A DNA stretch of 64,000 bases from Ensifer sesbaniae (GTDB lineage: Bacteria > Pseudomonadota > Alphaproteobacteria > Rhizobiales > Rhizobiaceae). The translations under genes were made by a program, and so were the position numbers. Where the stretch lies: the NCBI RefSeq assembly GCF_013283665.1, contig NZ_JABEKU010000003.1, positions 254,029 to 318,028 on the forward strand, read 5' to 3'. Below are positions 28,499-39,313 of this stretch, one piece after another (the first letter of the stretch is position 1; every line of letters begins with the position of its first letter). Below the pieces are notes generated by a model that did not search any database, was not told the DNA's origin, and saw only the letters and a list, made by a program, of their open reading frames with translations.

Positions 28499-28680
28499 GC
28501 TGATCCAATATGCGGCGGGAAAATGTGGCAACGATGCCGCTTTCTCGCCGCAAAGTGCTGGTCTAGCAGGCGCCGAACCGAAATTATCGATTTGTTAACC
28601 ATAACTGTTGAAAAGCGATTAACCGCTTCCGGTTACAGTCTGGCAACCGTGAATTCAGACACTTCCAAGGAGACCGGCGT

Positions 28681-29214
28681 ATGAGCCGAATTGACACCCC
28701 GGCCGCAGGCCGCATGCAGACCATCGCTCGCAACCCGGTCATGATCGCCCTGGTCATGACGCTTGCCATCGCTGGCTGTGCATCGAAGAAGAACCTGCCG
28801 AACAACGCCAACGAGCTCGGCCTCGGCGGCGCGGGCGCTGCAACGCCGGGTTCGCAGCAGGACTTCACCGTCAATGTCGGCGACCGCATCTTCTTCGACA
28901 CCGACTCCACGTCGATCCGTGCCGACGCGCAGCAGACGCTCGCCCGCCAGGCCCAGTGGCTCGCCAAGTATCCGAACTACGCGATCACGATCGAAGGCCA
29001 TGCGGACGAACGCGGCACGCGCGAATACAACCTTGCACTCGGCGCCCGCCGTGCTGCCGCCACCCGCGATTACCTCATCAGCCAGGGTGTTCCGGCGAAC
29101 CGCATGAAGACGATTTCCTACGGCAAGGAAAAGCCGGTCGCCGTCTGCGACGACATCTCCTGCTGGTCGCAGAACCGTCGTGCAGTCACCGTCCTCGGTG
29201 GCGCCGGCATGTAA
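28681..29214 (+). CDS. pal: Peptidoglycan-associated lipoprotein Pal
   Basis: 177 residues. The lipobox LAIAGC sits at about residues 29-34, preceded by a hydrophobic segment, so the mature lipoprotein starts at Cys34. The C-terminal OmpA-like domain (about 70-177) binds peptidoglycan, with YAITIEGHADERGTREYNLA and GARRAAATRDYLISQGVPAN. The ATG at 28681 has an AAGGAG site 8-10 bases upstream. A 182-base gap from tolB holds AT-rich DNA that may be a separate promoter. A strong terminator follows. Confidence 0.94.
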   Translation: MSRIDTPAAGRMQTIARNPVMIALVMTLAIAGCASKKNLPNNANELGLGGAGAATPGSQQDFTVNVGDRIFFDTDSTSIRADAQQTLARQAQWLAKYPNYAITIEGHADERGTREYNLALGARRAAATRDYLISQGVPANRMKTISYGKEKPVAVCDDISCWSQNRRAVTVLGGAGM

Positions 29215-29305
29215 TTCTCACGGCCGAGCCTGGCTCGGTCGGGTAGCATGACATGTTCCGGGGAACACAAGCGTGTTCCCGAAATCACGAACTGCTAAAA
29301 TATAA

Positions 29306-29335
29306 GGGCGGCTCTCAGCCGCCCTTTGCTTTTTT
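29306..29335 (+). terminator. Rho-independent terminator after pal
   Basis: GGGCGGCT (29306-29313) and AGCCGCCC (29317-29324) pair perfectly around a CTC loop and are followed by TTTGCTTTTTT. It suggests that cpoB has its own promoter. Confidence 0.85.
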
Positions 29336-29473
29336 ACCACACTTTGGCCGAACTCCGTTGCTTTTTCAGGGCAATTGGAAAACTGTGCGGCAATCACCCA
29401 GTTGACTCGGCGAGATGTATTGCGGGCCCCGAATCAAGGGTGGGACAACCGGTATTCGAACAGGACAAATGAA

Positions 29474-30508
29474 ATGAAGAAATTTGTCGTGGCGGGACTG
29501 ATCGGTCTGACGGCCCTTGTGGGCCTGGGCCAGACGGCGAACGCCATGCCGCTTTCAGGGCTGCTGGCCCGAACGACTGAAACCCAAACCAGTGCGCAAA
29601 ACCTGCCCGTGGTGAAGGTGCAGTCGGCCGAGACCGCACGGATTGGCCAGCTCGAGGAACAGATCCGCTCGCTCAACGGGCGTATCGAGGAAATGAGCTT
29701 CCAGCTCCTGCAGATGCAGGAGCAGATCCGGAAGTTCCAGGAGGACAACGAATTCCGCTTCCAGGACCTGGAAAGCGGCAAGGCCTCCCCGAAGAAGAGC
29801 GGCGCGTTGCAGACGCCGAAGACCAGCGATCAGGCGTCCGTCACCCCCGGGGTGACGGATAGCCAGACAATGGCACCGGCCGGCGGGGGCAATGACATGG
29901 CGTCCTCCGGGCTCCCGTCGAGTGGTGACCAGGGTTCCGGCGGCGCGGCGCCGACCACGCTCGGTCAGATCGTCTTCGACCAGAACGGCAATCCGGTTGC
30001 TGCCACGACCGATGCTCAACCCGGCTCGAACGCCACACCTCCGGGCGTCGACACCGGTGCCGGACTGCCCGCCGACGATGGTGGCCTCAACAGCAACCCT
30101 GGCAGCCAGCAGACGGCCTCGCTCGACAACCCCGGCGATCTCTACCAGTCGGCTTACGGCCATGTTCTTTCCGGCGACTACAGCACGGCGGAGCAGGAAT
30201 TCGGCGACTATCTGGCGGCGTTTCCGCAGGGCGACAAGGCGGCCGATGCCAGCTTTTGGCTGGGCGAGGCGCAATACTCGCAGGGCAAGTACAGCGACGC
30301 GGCCAAGACCTTCCTGAATGCGCACCAGGCCCACGGCAAGTCGCCGAAGGCGCCGGAGATGCTGCTGAAGCTCGGAATGTCGCTCGGTGCGCTCGACAAC
30401 AAGGAAACCGCCTGCGCGACGCTGCGCGAGGTCAACAAGCGCTACCCGAAGGCTTCGCCGGCGGTGAAGGCAAAGGTGACGAGCGAGCAGAGCCGCTTTG
30501 GCTGCTGA
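29474..30508 (+). CDS. cpoB: Tol-Pal associated periplasmic protein CpoB (YbgF)
   Basis: 344 residues from the ATG at 29474 (MKKFVVAGLIGLTALVGLGQ), a signal peptide with cleavage after ANA near residue 26. A coiled coil (about 55-105; IGQLEEQIRSLNGRIEEMSF) mediates trimerisation. A long Gly/Ser/Thr/Pro-rich linker leads to C-terminal TPR repeats (about 225-344; LYQSAYGHVLSGDYSTAEQE). CpoB couples Tol-Pal to peptidoglycan synthesis at the septum. The frame is open upstream to 29375 but lacks a signal peptide there. tilS follows after 13 bases. Confidence 0.9.
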   Translation: MKKFVVAGLIGLTALVGLGQTANAMPLSGLLARTTETQTSAQNLPVVKVQSAETARIGQLEEQIRSLNGRIEEMSFQLLQMQEQIRKFQEDNEFRFQDLESGKASPKKSGALQTPKTSDQASVTPGVTDSQTMAPAGGGNDMASSGLPSSGDQGSGGAAPTTLGQIVFDQNGNPVAATTDAQPGSNATPPGVDTGAGLPADDGGLNSNPGSQQTASLDNPGDLYQSAYGHVLSGDYSTAEQEFGDYLAAFPQGDKAADASFWLGEAQYSQGKYSDAAKTFLNAHQAHGKSPKAPEMLLKLGMSLGALDNKETACATLREVNKRYPKASPAVKAKVTSEQSRFGC

Positions 30509-30521
30509 GGCCCACCCGCCA

Positions 30522-31838
30522 ATGGCCGTTGTCGAAACGGCAAAACGATTTCTTGCCTCCTTCGATAGACCAGCACGCATCCTCGTGGCCGTCTCCGGCG
30601 GGAGCGACTCGAAGGGACTGCTTCTCGCTCTCAAGGAAGCGATCGAGGCAACCAAGCCCACAGAATTTTCCCTGTCCGCCTGCACGGTCGACCATGCGTT
30701 GAGGCCGGAATCGGCCGGAGAGGCGCGCGGTGTCGCGGCGTTCTGCGAGAGCCTGGGTGTGCCGCACCTCACCACCCTATGGGACGGGCCGAAGCCCGGA
30801 ACCGGCATTCAGGCGGCGGCGCGCGCGGCGCGCTACGCATTACTGGCGGGGGCTGCGCAACGCTTCGAAGCATCCTCGATCGTCACCGGCCACACGCTCG
30901 ACGACCAGCGAGAGACGATCCTGATGCGCGCACGGCGGCGGGAGGGACCCGGTGCCGCGGGCATGGCGGCGGCCACGCTCTATGACCGTCGCATCTGGGT
31001 GTTCAGACCCTTCCTCACGGTCGAACGCAGCGCCATTCGCGCCTTTCTCGAGGCCAGGAATGTCGCCTGGTTCGACGATCCGAGCAACGCGAACCCTCGC
31101 TTCGAGCGGGCACGTGCGCGGGCCTCGCTGGCGTCATCGCCAGCGACCGGTGGCGGCGTCTGGGATGCCCGATCGCGGGCGCGATCGTCGGCAGCTGCAG
31201 CCGCCCTGCTCGCGCGGCACGTAAGGGTGCATGCGGGGTTGGTCGCGCAAATCCCTCCTGCGATGGCAGATCAAGGCCGGGACATCGACTGGCAACGGGC
31301 GCTGCTGACGCTGGCGACCGTCCTCGGCGGCCGCGCACATCTGCCGGCGGCCGGGACTGTCGAGCGGTTGGTGAACGCCCTGGAGCAGGGGACACCGGGC
31401 CGGCTGACCGCGGGACGCGTCGTCTTCGATCGGCGCTCGACCGGCCTTTATCTTTATCGGGAGGCGCGCGGCATCGAGGACCTGACCTTGCAGGCAGGGC
31501 AAACTGCTGTCTGGGACGGACGTTTCCTGATCCGCAACGATGGCGATGGTCCCCTCATGGTGACGGTGGAAGGCGGCCGCGGACCACAACAGCAGAGACT
31601 TATTGCCGCAGGTTTGCCACCGGGCGTTGCGGGTCGAGCGTCGCTGTCGGCGCCACGCATCGTCCGCGACGACGTCAAAAGTGTCGCACCTGTCACAATC
31701 GAGCCGAGGATCGGTCTCTACGACACCTTTTTGCCGGGTTTCGACAGGATCATGGCAGACAGGATCGCCGGATTGTTCGGACGCCAGCCTTACCTGCCGC
31801 CACCGGTTCACGGTCTATTGACAGAAATGGAATGGTAG
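30522..31838 (+). CDS. tilS: tRNA(Ile)-lysidine synthase TilS
   Basis: 438 residues from the ATG at 30522. The PP-loop ATP-pyrophosphatase motif SGGSDS is at residues 25-30. It converts C34 of the CAU-anticodon tRNA-Ile to lysidine so that it reads AUA. Further conserved blocks are CTVDHALRPESAGEARGVAA and GHTLDDQRETILMR. A TTG at 30498 could add eight residues that overlap the end of cpoB; the ATG is preferred. The position between cpoB and ftsH is the usual alphaproteobacterial order. Confidence 0.9.
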   Translation: MAVVETAKRFLASFDRPARILVAVSGGSDSKGLLLALKEAIEATKPTEFSLSACTVDHALRPESAGEARGVAAFCESLGVPHLTTLWDGPKPGTGIQAAARAARYALLAGAAQRFEASSIVTGHTLDDQRETILMRARRREGPGAAGMAAATLYDRRIWVFRPFLTVERSAIRAFLEARNVAWFDDPSNANPRFERARARASLASSPATGGGVWDARSRARSSAAAAALLARHVRVHAGLVAQIPPAMADQGRDIDWQRALLTLATVLGGRAHLPAAGTVERLVNALEQGTPGRLTAGRVVFDRRSTGLYLYREARGIEDLTLQAGQTAVWDGRFLIRNDGDGPLMVTVEGGRGPQQQRLIAAGLPPGVAGRASLSAPRIVRDDVKSVAPVTIEPRIGLYDTFLPGFDRIMADRIAGLFGRQPYLPPPVHGLLTEMEW

Positions 31839-31939
31839 ACGGCGGTTTGCCTTGGCAATGCGTCGCCAGAACCCTATGTTAGGGAGCAAGACAGCGACCC
31901 GGCGAAATGCGTGGGTCGTGACAGGTTCCGGGGAGTTCG

Positions 31940-33883
<1,944 letters not shown>

Positions 33884-33907
33884 CCGGCACGGTCGGCAAT
33901 GTATCCG

Positions 33908-33941
33908 AGCCGCCGCTCCTTAAGTGGAACGGCGGCTTTTC
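33908..33941 (+). terminator. Rho-independent terminator after ftsH
   Basis: AGCCGCCGCTCC (33908-33919) pairs with GGAACGGCGGCT (33926-33937) with one mismatch around TTAAGT, followed by TTTT. Confidence 0.85.
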
Positions 33942-34196
33942 GTTGCCTCTCGGCCTCTGGCATTTGGTAACGGGATGTAATGATTTCTGATGTTAGGCTC
34001 GCTGCCGCTTGCTGCGCTTTTGTGTCAAAGAAGACACGACGTGTTTGCGATGGCTGCCCTTGAACGGAATGCCGATCGCCAAGCAGACGGCATCCAAGAG
34101 ATGAATGAGGTCCGGTCAATGAAACCCAGTCGCGCAAAACGCAGACAGGCGGAGCTGGCCAAACCGGCCCTGACCCGGCAGAACGATGGAGTTTTT

Positions 34197-35549
34197 ATGA
34201 AGCGAAAGTATTTCGGCACCGACGGTATCCGCGGCCAGTCCAACATGTTTCCGATGACGCCGGATCTGGCGATGCGGGTCGGCATTGCGGTCGGTACGAT
34301 CTTTCGCAACGGAGCCCACCGTCACCGGGTGGTGATCGGCAAGGATACCCGTCTTTCGGGCTATATGCTCGAAAACGCCATGGTGGCGGGCTTTACGGCT
34401 GCAGGTCTCGACGTCTTCCTGCTCGGGCCGATCCCGACGCCGGGCGTCGCCATGCTCACGCGGTCGCTGCGCGCCGATATCGGCGTGATGATCTCCGCCT
34501 CGCACAACCCCTTCCAGGACAACGGCATCAAGCTTTTCGGTCCTGACGGCTACAAGCTTTCCGACGATATCGAAGAGAAGATCGAGGCGCTGCTCGATCA
34601 GGACCTCTCGGGGCAACTGGCAAAGTCTGAAGACATCGGCCGGGCGAAGCGCGTCGATGGTGACATCTATCGCTATCTGGAGCACGCAAAGCGCACGCTG
34701 CCGCGCGACGTCACGCTCCAGGGCCTGCGCATCGCTGTCGACTGCGCCAATGGTGCGGCCTACAAGGTGGCGCCGACGGCGCTTTGGGAGCTGGGCGCGG
34801 AAGTCGTCACCATCGGGACGGAACCGAACGGCCTCAACATTAATCTCGATTGCGGCTCCACCCATCCCGTGACGCTGTCGAAAAAGGTCCACGAAGTGCG
34901 CGCCGATATCGGCATTGCGCTTGATGGCGATGCCGATCGTGTGCTGATCGTCGATGAGAACGGCACGGTGATTGACGGCGACCAGCTGATGGCGGTGATC
35001 GCCGACAGCTGGGCCGAAGACGGCATGCTGCGTGGCGGCGCCGTTGCCGCGACCGTCATGTCCAATCTTGGGCTCGAGCGCTATCTGAAAGGGCGCGGCA
35101 TCGATCTGCGGCGCACGAAGGTCGGCGACCGTTATGTCGTCGAGCAGATGCGCCAGGATGGCTTGAACGTGGGTGGTGAACAGTCGGGCCACATCGTGCT
35201 CTCCGATTTCGGCACGACGGGTGATGGTCTTGTCGCCGCTCTGCAGATCCTTGCGGTCGTCAAGCGTCAGGGCAAGGCGGTGAGCGAGGTGTGCCACCGG
35301 TTCGAGCCGGTGCCGCAGGTGCTGAAGAATGTTCGTATTTCTGCCGGCAAGCCACTCGAAGATACGGCGGTACGCCAGGCGATCGCCGATGCGGAGGCAG
35401 AGCTTGCGAAGTCCGGCCGCCTGCTGATCCGGCCCTCCGGCACCGAACCGCTGATCCGTGTGATGGCGGAAGGCGACGACCGCGGGCAGGTCGAACGTAT
35501 TGTCGATGAGCTGGTCAATGTCATCGGCAGCGTCCGCAATGCTGCCTGA
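34197..35549 (+). CDS. glmM: Phosphoglucosamine mutase GlmM
   Basis: 450 residues from the ATG at 34197 ([20 protein letters not shown]), the invariant N-terminus of the family. The active-site phosphoserine is Ser102 in [12 protein letters not shown]. The metal site is DGDADRV, and the C-terminal phosphate-binding loop is [17 protein letters not shown]. It makes glucosamine-1-phosphate for peptidoglycan and LPS. The frame is open 69 codons upstream without family similarity. It follows ftsH, as in other alphaproteobacteria. Confidence 0.96.
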   Translation: MKRKYFGTDGIRGQSNMFPMTPDLAMRVGIAVGTIFRNGAHRHRVVIGKDTRLSGYMLENAMVAGFTAAGLDVFLLGPIPTPGVAMLTRSLRADIGVMISASHNPFQDNGIKLFGPDGYKLSDDIEEKIEALLDQDLSGQLAKSEDIGRAKRVDGDIYRYLEHAKRTLPRDVTLQGLRIAVDCANGAAYKVAPTALWELGAEVVTIGTEPNGLNINLDCGSTHPVTLSKKVHEVRADIGIALDGDADRVLIVDENGTVIDGDQLMAVIADSWAEDGMLRGGAVAATVMSNLGLERYLKGRGIDLRRTKVGDRYVVEQMRQDGLNVGGEQSGHIVLSDFGTTGDGLVAALQILAVVKRQGKAVSEVCHRFEPVPQVLKNVRISAGKPLEDTAVRQAIADAEAELAKSGRLLIRPSGTEPLIRVMAEGDDRGQVERIVDELVNVIGSVRNAA

Positions 35550-35576
35550 AGTATTCAGCGACTGATTTCCCTCCAG

Positions 35577-35605
35577 GGCCGGTGCGATGCATCGGCCTCT
35601 TTTTT
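35577..35605 (+). terminator. Rho-independent terminator after glmM
   Basis: GGCCGGTGC (35577-35585) pairs with GCATCGGCC (35589-35597), nine pairs with one G-T, followed by TCTTTTTT. Confidence 0.85.
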
Positions 35606-35933
35606 GTCCTGCTGTCGGCTACCGTCGCCGAAGGCCAAAGCATCTCACGAGGCCATCCCAGCACCGGATTTTCAAGCGGTGAGCGTTCCTGTCTTTTCAG
35701 GGGCGAGCTAGTACATTGTCTTGCCGATTTATTTAGCTGTACCTTAAGGGAACTCGAAGACGGACAGTAATGCGGCACAACAACCGTAAGAATAGGCTGC
35801 TTTCTTAACAATCTCGGTAAACGTTTGTAGTTAATCGGAACTTAACCTTTCCTCCTCATTATCCATAACCAACATCGGGATTTGGGCACCGGTTTCATGG
35901 TGAACCAAGCAACGGAATGTATTGGAGTGGGCC
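35606..35933. other. Promoter region of the first outer-membrane gene
   Basis: 328 bases without a gene. The second half (35800-35880) is strongly AT-rich for this genome and holds several TTAA/GTAA tetramers, including the perfect CtrA box reported separately. The first half shows nothing recognisable. Confidence 0.5.
35831..35846 (+). promoter_or_regulatory. Perfect CtrA box (TTAA-N7-TTAAC)
   Basis: TTAA at 35831-35834, seven bases, then TTAAC at 35842-35846, exactly the CtrA consensus. It lies 88 bases before the outer-membrane gene at 35934, in an AT-rich region. The ctrA gene itself is at 53856-54557. Binding is inferred. Confidence 0.65.
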
Positions 35934-36758
35934 ATGAAGAGAATTTTGAGTGGCGTTGTTGCTATTTTGCTCAGCGGCACGGCAGCTTTTGCTGCGGATG
36001 TCTACCAACCGCCTATGGAGCCGGTGCCGGAGCAGCCCGTCGAGGTCATCCAGACCAGCGGCTGGTACCTGCGCGGCGACGTCGGTTACGCCTGGAATCA
36101 TCTGCGCGGCGCAAATTTCTACCAGGGGGGGCCGAGCGGCTCGATCGCGGATTTCGACTCCGCCGATATCGATGATTCTTGGGTGATCGGCGGCGGTGTC
36201 GGTTACCAGTTCAACAATTATCTCCGTGCCGACATCACGGCCGACTACTGGGGCAACGGCGACTTCGTCGGCTCGACCAGCGGCGGCTGCGGGACGGTTG
36301 CAGGTCCTTGCGTGTCGCGTGACATAAGCTCGGTCTCGGCCTGGAGCCTGATGGCCAACGCCTATGTCGACATCGGCACCTATGGCGCCTTCACGCCCTA
36401 CGTCGGTGCCGGTATCGGTGCCACGCGCGTGAGCTGGGACGGACTGCGCAACACCAGCTGCAGTGTCGCCGATCCCACGGCATGCGACCCGACGACCAAT
36501 CACGGCGGCGAGGATAGCTGGCGCTTCACCTACGCCCTCATGGCCGGTACAGCGATCGACCTGACCTGCAACCTGAAGGCCGATATCGGCTATCGCTTCC
36601 GCCAGGTCGATGACGGCGACATGTTCGGTTACGCCAATGGCGGCGGACCGGGTTTCGACGATGGCTTCTACATCCACGAGGCGCGCGCCGGTCTGCGCTA
36701 CTCCTTCGGCAACACCTGCGAAGTTCCTTACGAGCCGCCGCCGATCGTCTACAAATAA
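35934..36758 (+). CDS. Outer-membrane beta-barrel protein, Omp25/RopB-like
   Basis: 274 residues from the ATG at 35934 (MKRILSGVVAILLSGTAAFA, cleavage after FAA near residue 21; TTGGAG site upstream). The mature part is an eight-stranded OMP barrel: WYLRGDVGYAWNHLRGANFY, VGYQFNNYLRADITADYWGN, YVGAGIGATRVSWD and YALMAGTAIDLTCNLKADIG, with a C-terminal strand ending LRYSFGNTC plus a Pro-rich tail. This family contains the abundant Omp25/Omp31 and RopB surface proteins of Rhizobiales. Four or more cysteines are unusual for such barrels. It forms a tandem pair with the next gene. Confidence 0.85.
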   Translation: MKRILSGVVAILLSGTAAFAADVYQPPMEPVPEQPVEVIQTSGWYLRGDVGYAWNHLRGANFYQGGPSGSIADFDSADIDDSWVIGGGVGYQFNNYLRADITADYWGNGDFVGSTSGGCGTVAGPCVSRDISSVSAWSLMANAYVDIGTYGAFTPYVGAGIGATRVSWDGLRNTSCSVADPTACDPTTNHGGEDSWRFTYALMAGTAIDLTCNLKADIGYRFRQVDDGDMFGYANGGGPGFDDGFYIHEARAGLRYSFGNTCEVPYEPPPIVYK

Positions 36759-36783
36759 TCCGACAGTATCCGACAAGCACCAA

Positions 36784-36806
36784 GGCCACCTGCGGGTGGC
36801 CTTTTT
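36784..36806 (+). terminator. Rho-independent terminator after the first OMP gene
   Basis: GGCCACC (36784-36790) and GGTGGCC (36795-36801) form a perfect stem with a short loop, followed by TTTTT (36802-36806). The two OMP genes are therefore separately transcribed. Confidence 0.85.
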
Positions 36807-36845
36807 CGTGGCCGCCAATCTTTGCCCGTTTCCTAACGAGTATGG

Positions 36846-36861
36846 TTAACCGTGGGTTAAC
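36846..36861 (+). promoter_or_regulatory. Perfect CtrA box upstream of the second OMP gene
   Basis: TTAA (36846-36849), seven bases, TTAAC (36857-36861): the full CtrA consensus, 80 bases before the next start codon. The match is independent of the first box; the spacer sequence differs completely. Confidence 0.65.
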
Positions 36862-36940
36862 CAGTCGCTGCAATAGTTAACGCTGAACGAAGCGGCGACG
36901 GCATGGCTCCATCCCGCACGGATAGCAGTGGTGAAAGGGC

Positions 36941-37786
36941 ATGGGCATGGATTGGCGAAACGGGTTCTGCGGAGCCGCTTTTGGTGCCGGCCTGCTGCTA
37001 CTTTCCGGTTCGGCGCTGGCGGCAGACGAGGATCTTCTGAATGCCCCGGAGATCACCATCGAGAAGGAAGCGGCCGGCACCAGTGCGATTTACCTGCGTG
37101 GCGATATCGGCTATGCGCCCTGGCGCGGCGAAGGCGACCCCTATTACCGGACCTTCGATGCGGGAACGCTGACCTATGACAGCGTCTCCTTCGACAATGC
37201 CCGTTTTGACAAACCGTTCTCCGGTTCGCTCGGCATCGGCTACCAGCTCACCGATACGTTCCGCGCCGACCTGACGGCCGAATATTTCGAGGGCCGGTTC
37301 AGCGGTTCGTCGTCGTCGGCAAGTCCTTGCGCGGGGCAGGGGGCCGGCACGTCCTGTGCTTTATCGACCGGTGCCGGCTATTCGGCTCTTGGGCTAATGG
37401 CGAACGCCTATCTGGATTTCGGCACGCTTGCGGGTTTCACGCCCTATGTCGGCGGCGGCATCGGTGCGACACGCCTCAACTGGGACAGCGCAATCGAAAG
37501 GGCCACTTGTGTGGCCGGCGGCGGCGCTTGCGTCGGCGGCGCGCCCACTTCCGCCGCCTACGAGGGGCGCGACAGTTGGCGATTCACCTACGCGCTGATG
37601 GCTGGCGTTTCCTATGATCTCAGCGAACAGCTGAAACTCGATGTCGGTTATCGCTATTCGCATGTCGCCGATGGCGAGATGTTCGGCTTCGGCGCCGAGG
37701 CGCTTGTTGGCGCCAGCGGCGACAAGGGCTTCGACGACGGGCTGTCGCGCCACGAGATCCGGGCGGGCTTGCGCTTCTCCTTCTGA
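36941..37786 (+). CDS. Outer-membrane beta-barrel protein, paralogue of the preceding one
   Basis: 281 residues. The signal peptide ends LLLLSGSALAADED near residue 29. The barrel shares the pattern of its neighbour: IYLRGDIGYAPWRGEGDPYY, SLGIGYQLTDTFRADLTAEY, YVGGGIGATRLNWDSAIERA, DSWRFTYALMAGVSYDLSEQ and a terminal LRFSF strand with a C-terminal Phe, the typical signal for BAM-mediated insertion. ATGs at 36941 and 36947 are both possible starts. The shared blocks show that it arose with the previous gene by duplication. Ligand unknown. Confidence 0.85.
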   Translation: MGMDWRNGFCGAAFGAGLLLLSGSALAADEDLLNAPEITIEKEAAGTSAIYLRGDIGYAPWRGEGDPYYRTFDAGTLTYDSVSFDNARFDKPFSGSLGIGYQLTDTFRADLTAEYFEGRFSGSSSSASPCAGQGAGTSCALSTGAGYSALGLMANAYLDFGTLAGFTPYVGGGIGATRLNWDSAIERATCVAGGGACVGGAPTSAAYEGRDSWRFTYALMAGVSYDLSEQLKLDVGYRYSHVADGEMFGFGAEALVGASGDKGFDDGLSRHEIRAGLRFSF

Positions 37787-37950
37787 TCTCTCGAAACCGG
37801 TGCGGACGGCGGCGCAAGAAGGGCGTCGCCTCTGACAATCGATCGGCTGGCCTTGCTCAGGCTTTTCAGATGTTGCCTGCGGCGCCATAAATTTTCTCGA
37901 TTGCGACAAAGGCGCTTGACTTCCGGTCCCGGCCACAATATCGACGACGG

Positions 37951-37998
37951 CGGGACACCCTTCCCCAACGAAGGGCTATCTATCTGGAAGGATAGCAC
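37951..37998 (+). promoter_or_regulatory. serC leader RNA element with upstream promoter
   Basis: Two small hairpins abut the serC start codon: CCCTT (37958-37962) with AAGGG (37971-37975), and CTATC (37976-37980) with GATAG (37991-37995). The stretch resembles the 'serC' motif described upstream of serC-serA in alphaproteobacteria (recalled, not searched). A CTTGAC (37915-37920) and an AATATC-like -10 near 37937-37942 would place transcription start near 37949. The second hairpin covers the ribosome binding site (GGAAGG, 37986-37991), so control of translation start is likely. The ligand is unknown. Confidence 0.65.
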
Positions 37999-39177
37999 AT
38001 GGCAAAGCCTGCACAGCCGGACCTCCGTCCGAACAATGTCCATTTCTCCTCTGGTCCTTGCTCGAAGCGCCCTGGCTGGACGCTCGATGCTCTCTCCGAT
38101 GCTCCGCTCGGTCGTTCGCACCGTGCCAAGATCGGCAAGACGAAGCTGAAGCAGGCCATCGATCTTACCCGTGACATTCTCGAAGTGCCGGCCGACTACC
38201 GTATCGGTATCGTGCCCGCTTCCGATACCGGCGCCGTCGAAATGGCGCTTTGGTCGCTGCTCGGTCAGCGCGGCGTCGATATGCTTGCCTGGGAAAGCTT
38301 CGGCGCCGGCTGGGTGACCGATGTGGTCAAGCAGCTGAAGCTTGCCGACGTTCGCAAGTTCGAAGCCGGCTACGGCGAACTGCCCGATCTTTCCAAGGTC
38401 GATTTCGACCGCGACGTGGTCTTCACCTGGAACGGCACGACCTCCGGTGTGCGCGTGCCGAATGCCGACTTCATCCCGGCCGACCGCAAGGGCCTGACGA
38501 TCTGCGATGCGACCTCTGCCGCCTTCGCGCAGAACCTCGACTTCGCCAAGCTCGACGTCGTCACCTTCTCCTGGCAGAAGGTCCTCGGCGGCGAGGGCGC
38601 CCATGGCGTCATCATTCTGTCGCCGCGCGCCGTCGAGCGTCTGCTCACCTACGTGCCGGCCTGGCCGCTGCCGAAGATCTTCCGCATGACCTCGGGCGGC
38701 AAGCTGATCGAGGGCATCTTCTCCGGCGAGACGATCAACACGCCGTCGATGCTCTGCGTCGAGGACTATATCGACGCACTGCTCTGGGCTGAGCAGGTCG
38801 GCGGGCTCAAGGGCCTGATGGCCCGCGCCGATGCCAATGCGCAGGTGATCTTCGACTTCATCGCCGCCAATGACTGGATCGCCAACCTGGCGGTCAAGGA
38901 CGAGACCCGCTCCAACACCTCGGTCTGCCTGAAGATCGTCGACAAGGACGTTTTGGCGCTCGACACCGATGGTCAGGCCGCCTTCGCCAAGGGCGTGGTT
39001 GCGCTACTCGAGAAGGAAGGCGTCGCCTTCGACATCGGCCATTACCGCGATGCGCCGTCCGGTCTTCGCATCTGGGCCGGCGCTACCATCGAGGCCGCCG
39101 ACATGAAAGCGCTGATGCCGTGGCTCACCTGGGCCTTCGAGACCCAGAAGGCGACATTGACGCAGGCCGCGGCCTGA
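37999..39177 (+). CDS. serC: Phosphoserine aminotransferase SerC
   Basis: 392 residues of the PLP-dependent class V fold. It converts 3-phosphohydroxypyruvate and glutamate to phosphoserine. The start is [20 protein letters not shown]. The PLP lysine is in [18 protein letters not shown], and [15 protein letters not shown] contributes to phosphate binding. This longer MAKPA form is the alphaproteobacterial type and lacks close resemblance to E. coli SerC outside the core. serA follows, so the first two steps of serine synthesis are paired. Confidence 0.94.
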   Translation: MAKPAQPDLRPNNVHFSSGPCSKRPGWTLDALSDAPLGRSHRAKIGKTKLKQAIDLTRDILEVPADYRIGIVPASDTGAVEMALWSLLGQRGVDMLAWESFGAGWVTDVVKQLKLADVRKFEAGYGELPDLSKVDFDRDVVFTWNGTTSGVRVPNADFIPADRKGLTICDATSAAFAQNLDFAKLDVVTFSWQKVLGGEGAHGVIILSPRAVERLLTYVPAWPLPKIFRMTSGGKLIEGIFSGETINTPSMLCVEDYIDALLWAEQVGGLKGLMARADANAQVIFDFIAANDWIANLAVKDETRSNTSVCLKIVDKDVLALDTDGQAAFAKGVVALLEKEGVAFDIGHYRDAPSGLRIWAGATIEAADMKALMPWLTWAFETQKATLTQAAA

Positions 39178-39313
39178 TCCGGAGCGGGTGAGGAAAATGT
39201 ACTCTGCCCGCGTCCCGCACAGATGAAAGTGATCCGCTTCGCTCCCGGGGAGGGGGCGAGGCCGGCTATCCGCATTCCTATTCAGACCTGATCTCTAAGT
39301 AAGGAGGCCTCTC

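Noticed and set aside
28580-28640. TTAACCAT half-sites near pal as a possible CtrA box
   Set aside because: The TTAA tetramers are 20 bases apart and do not give the N7 spacing.
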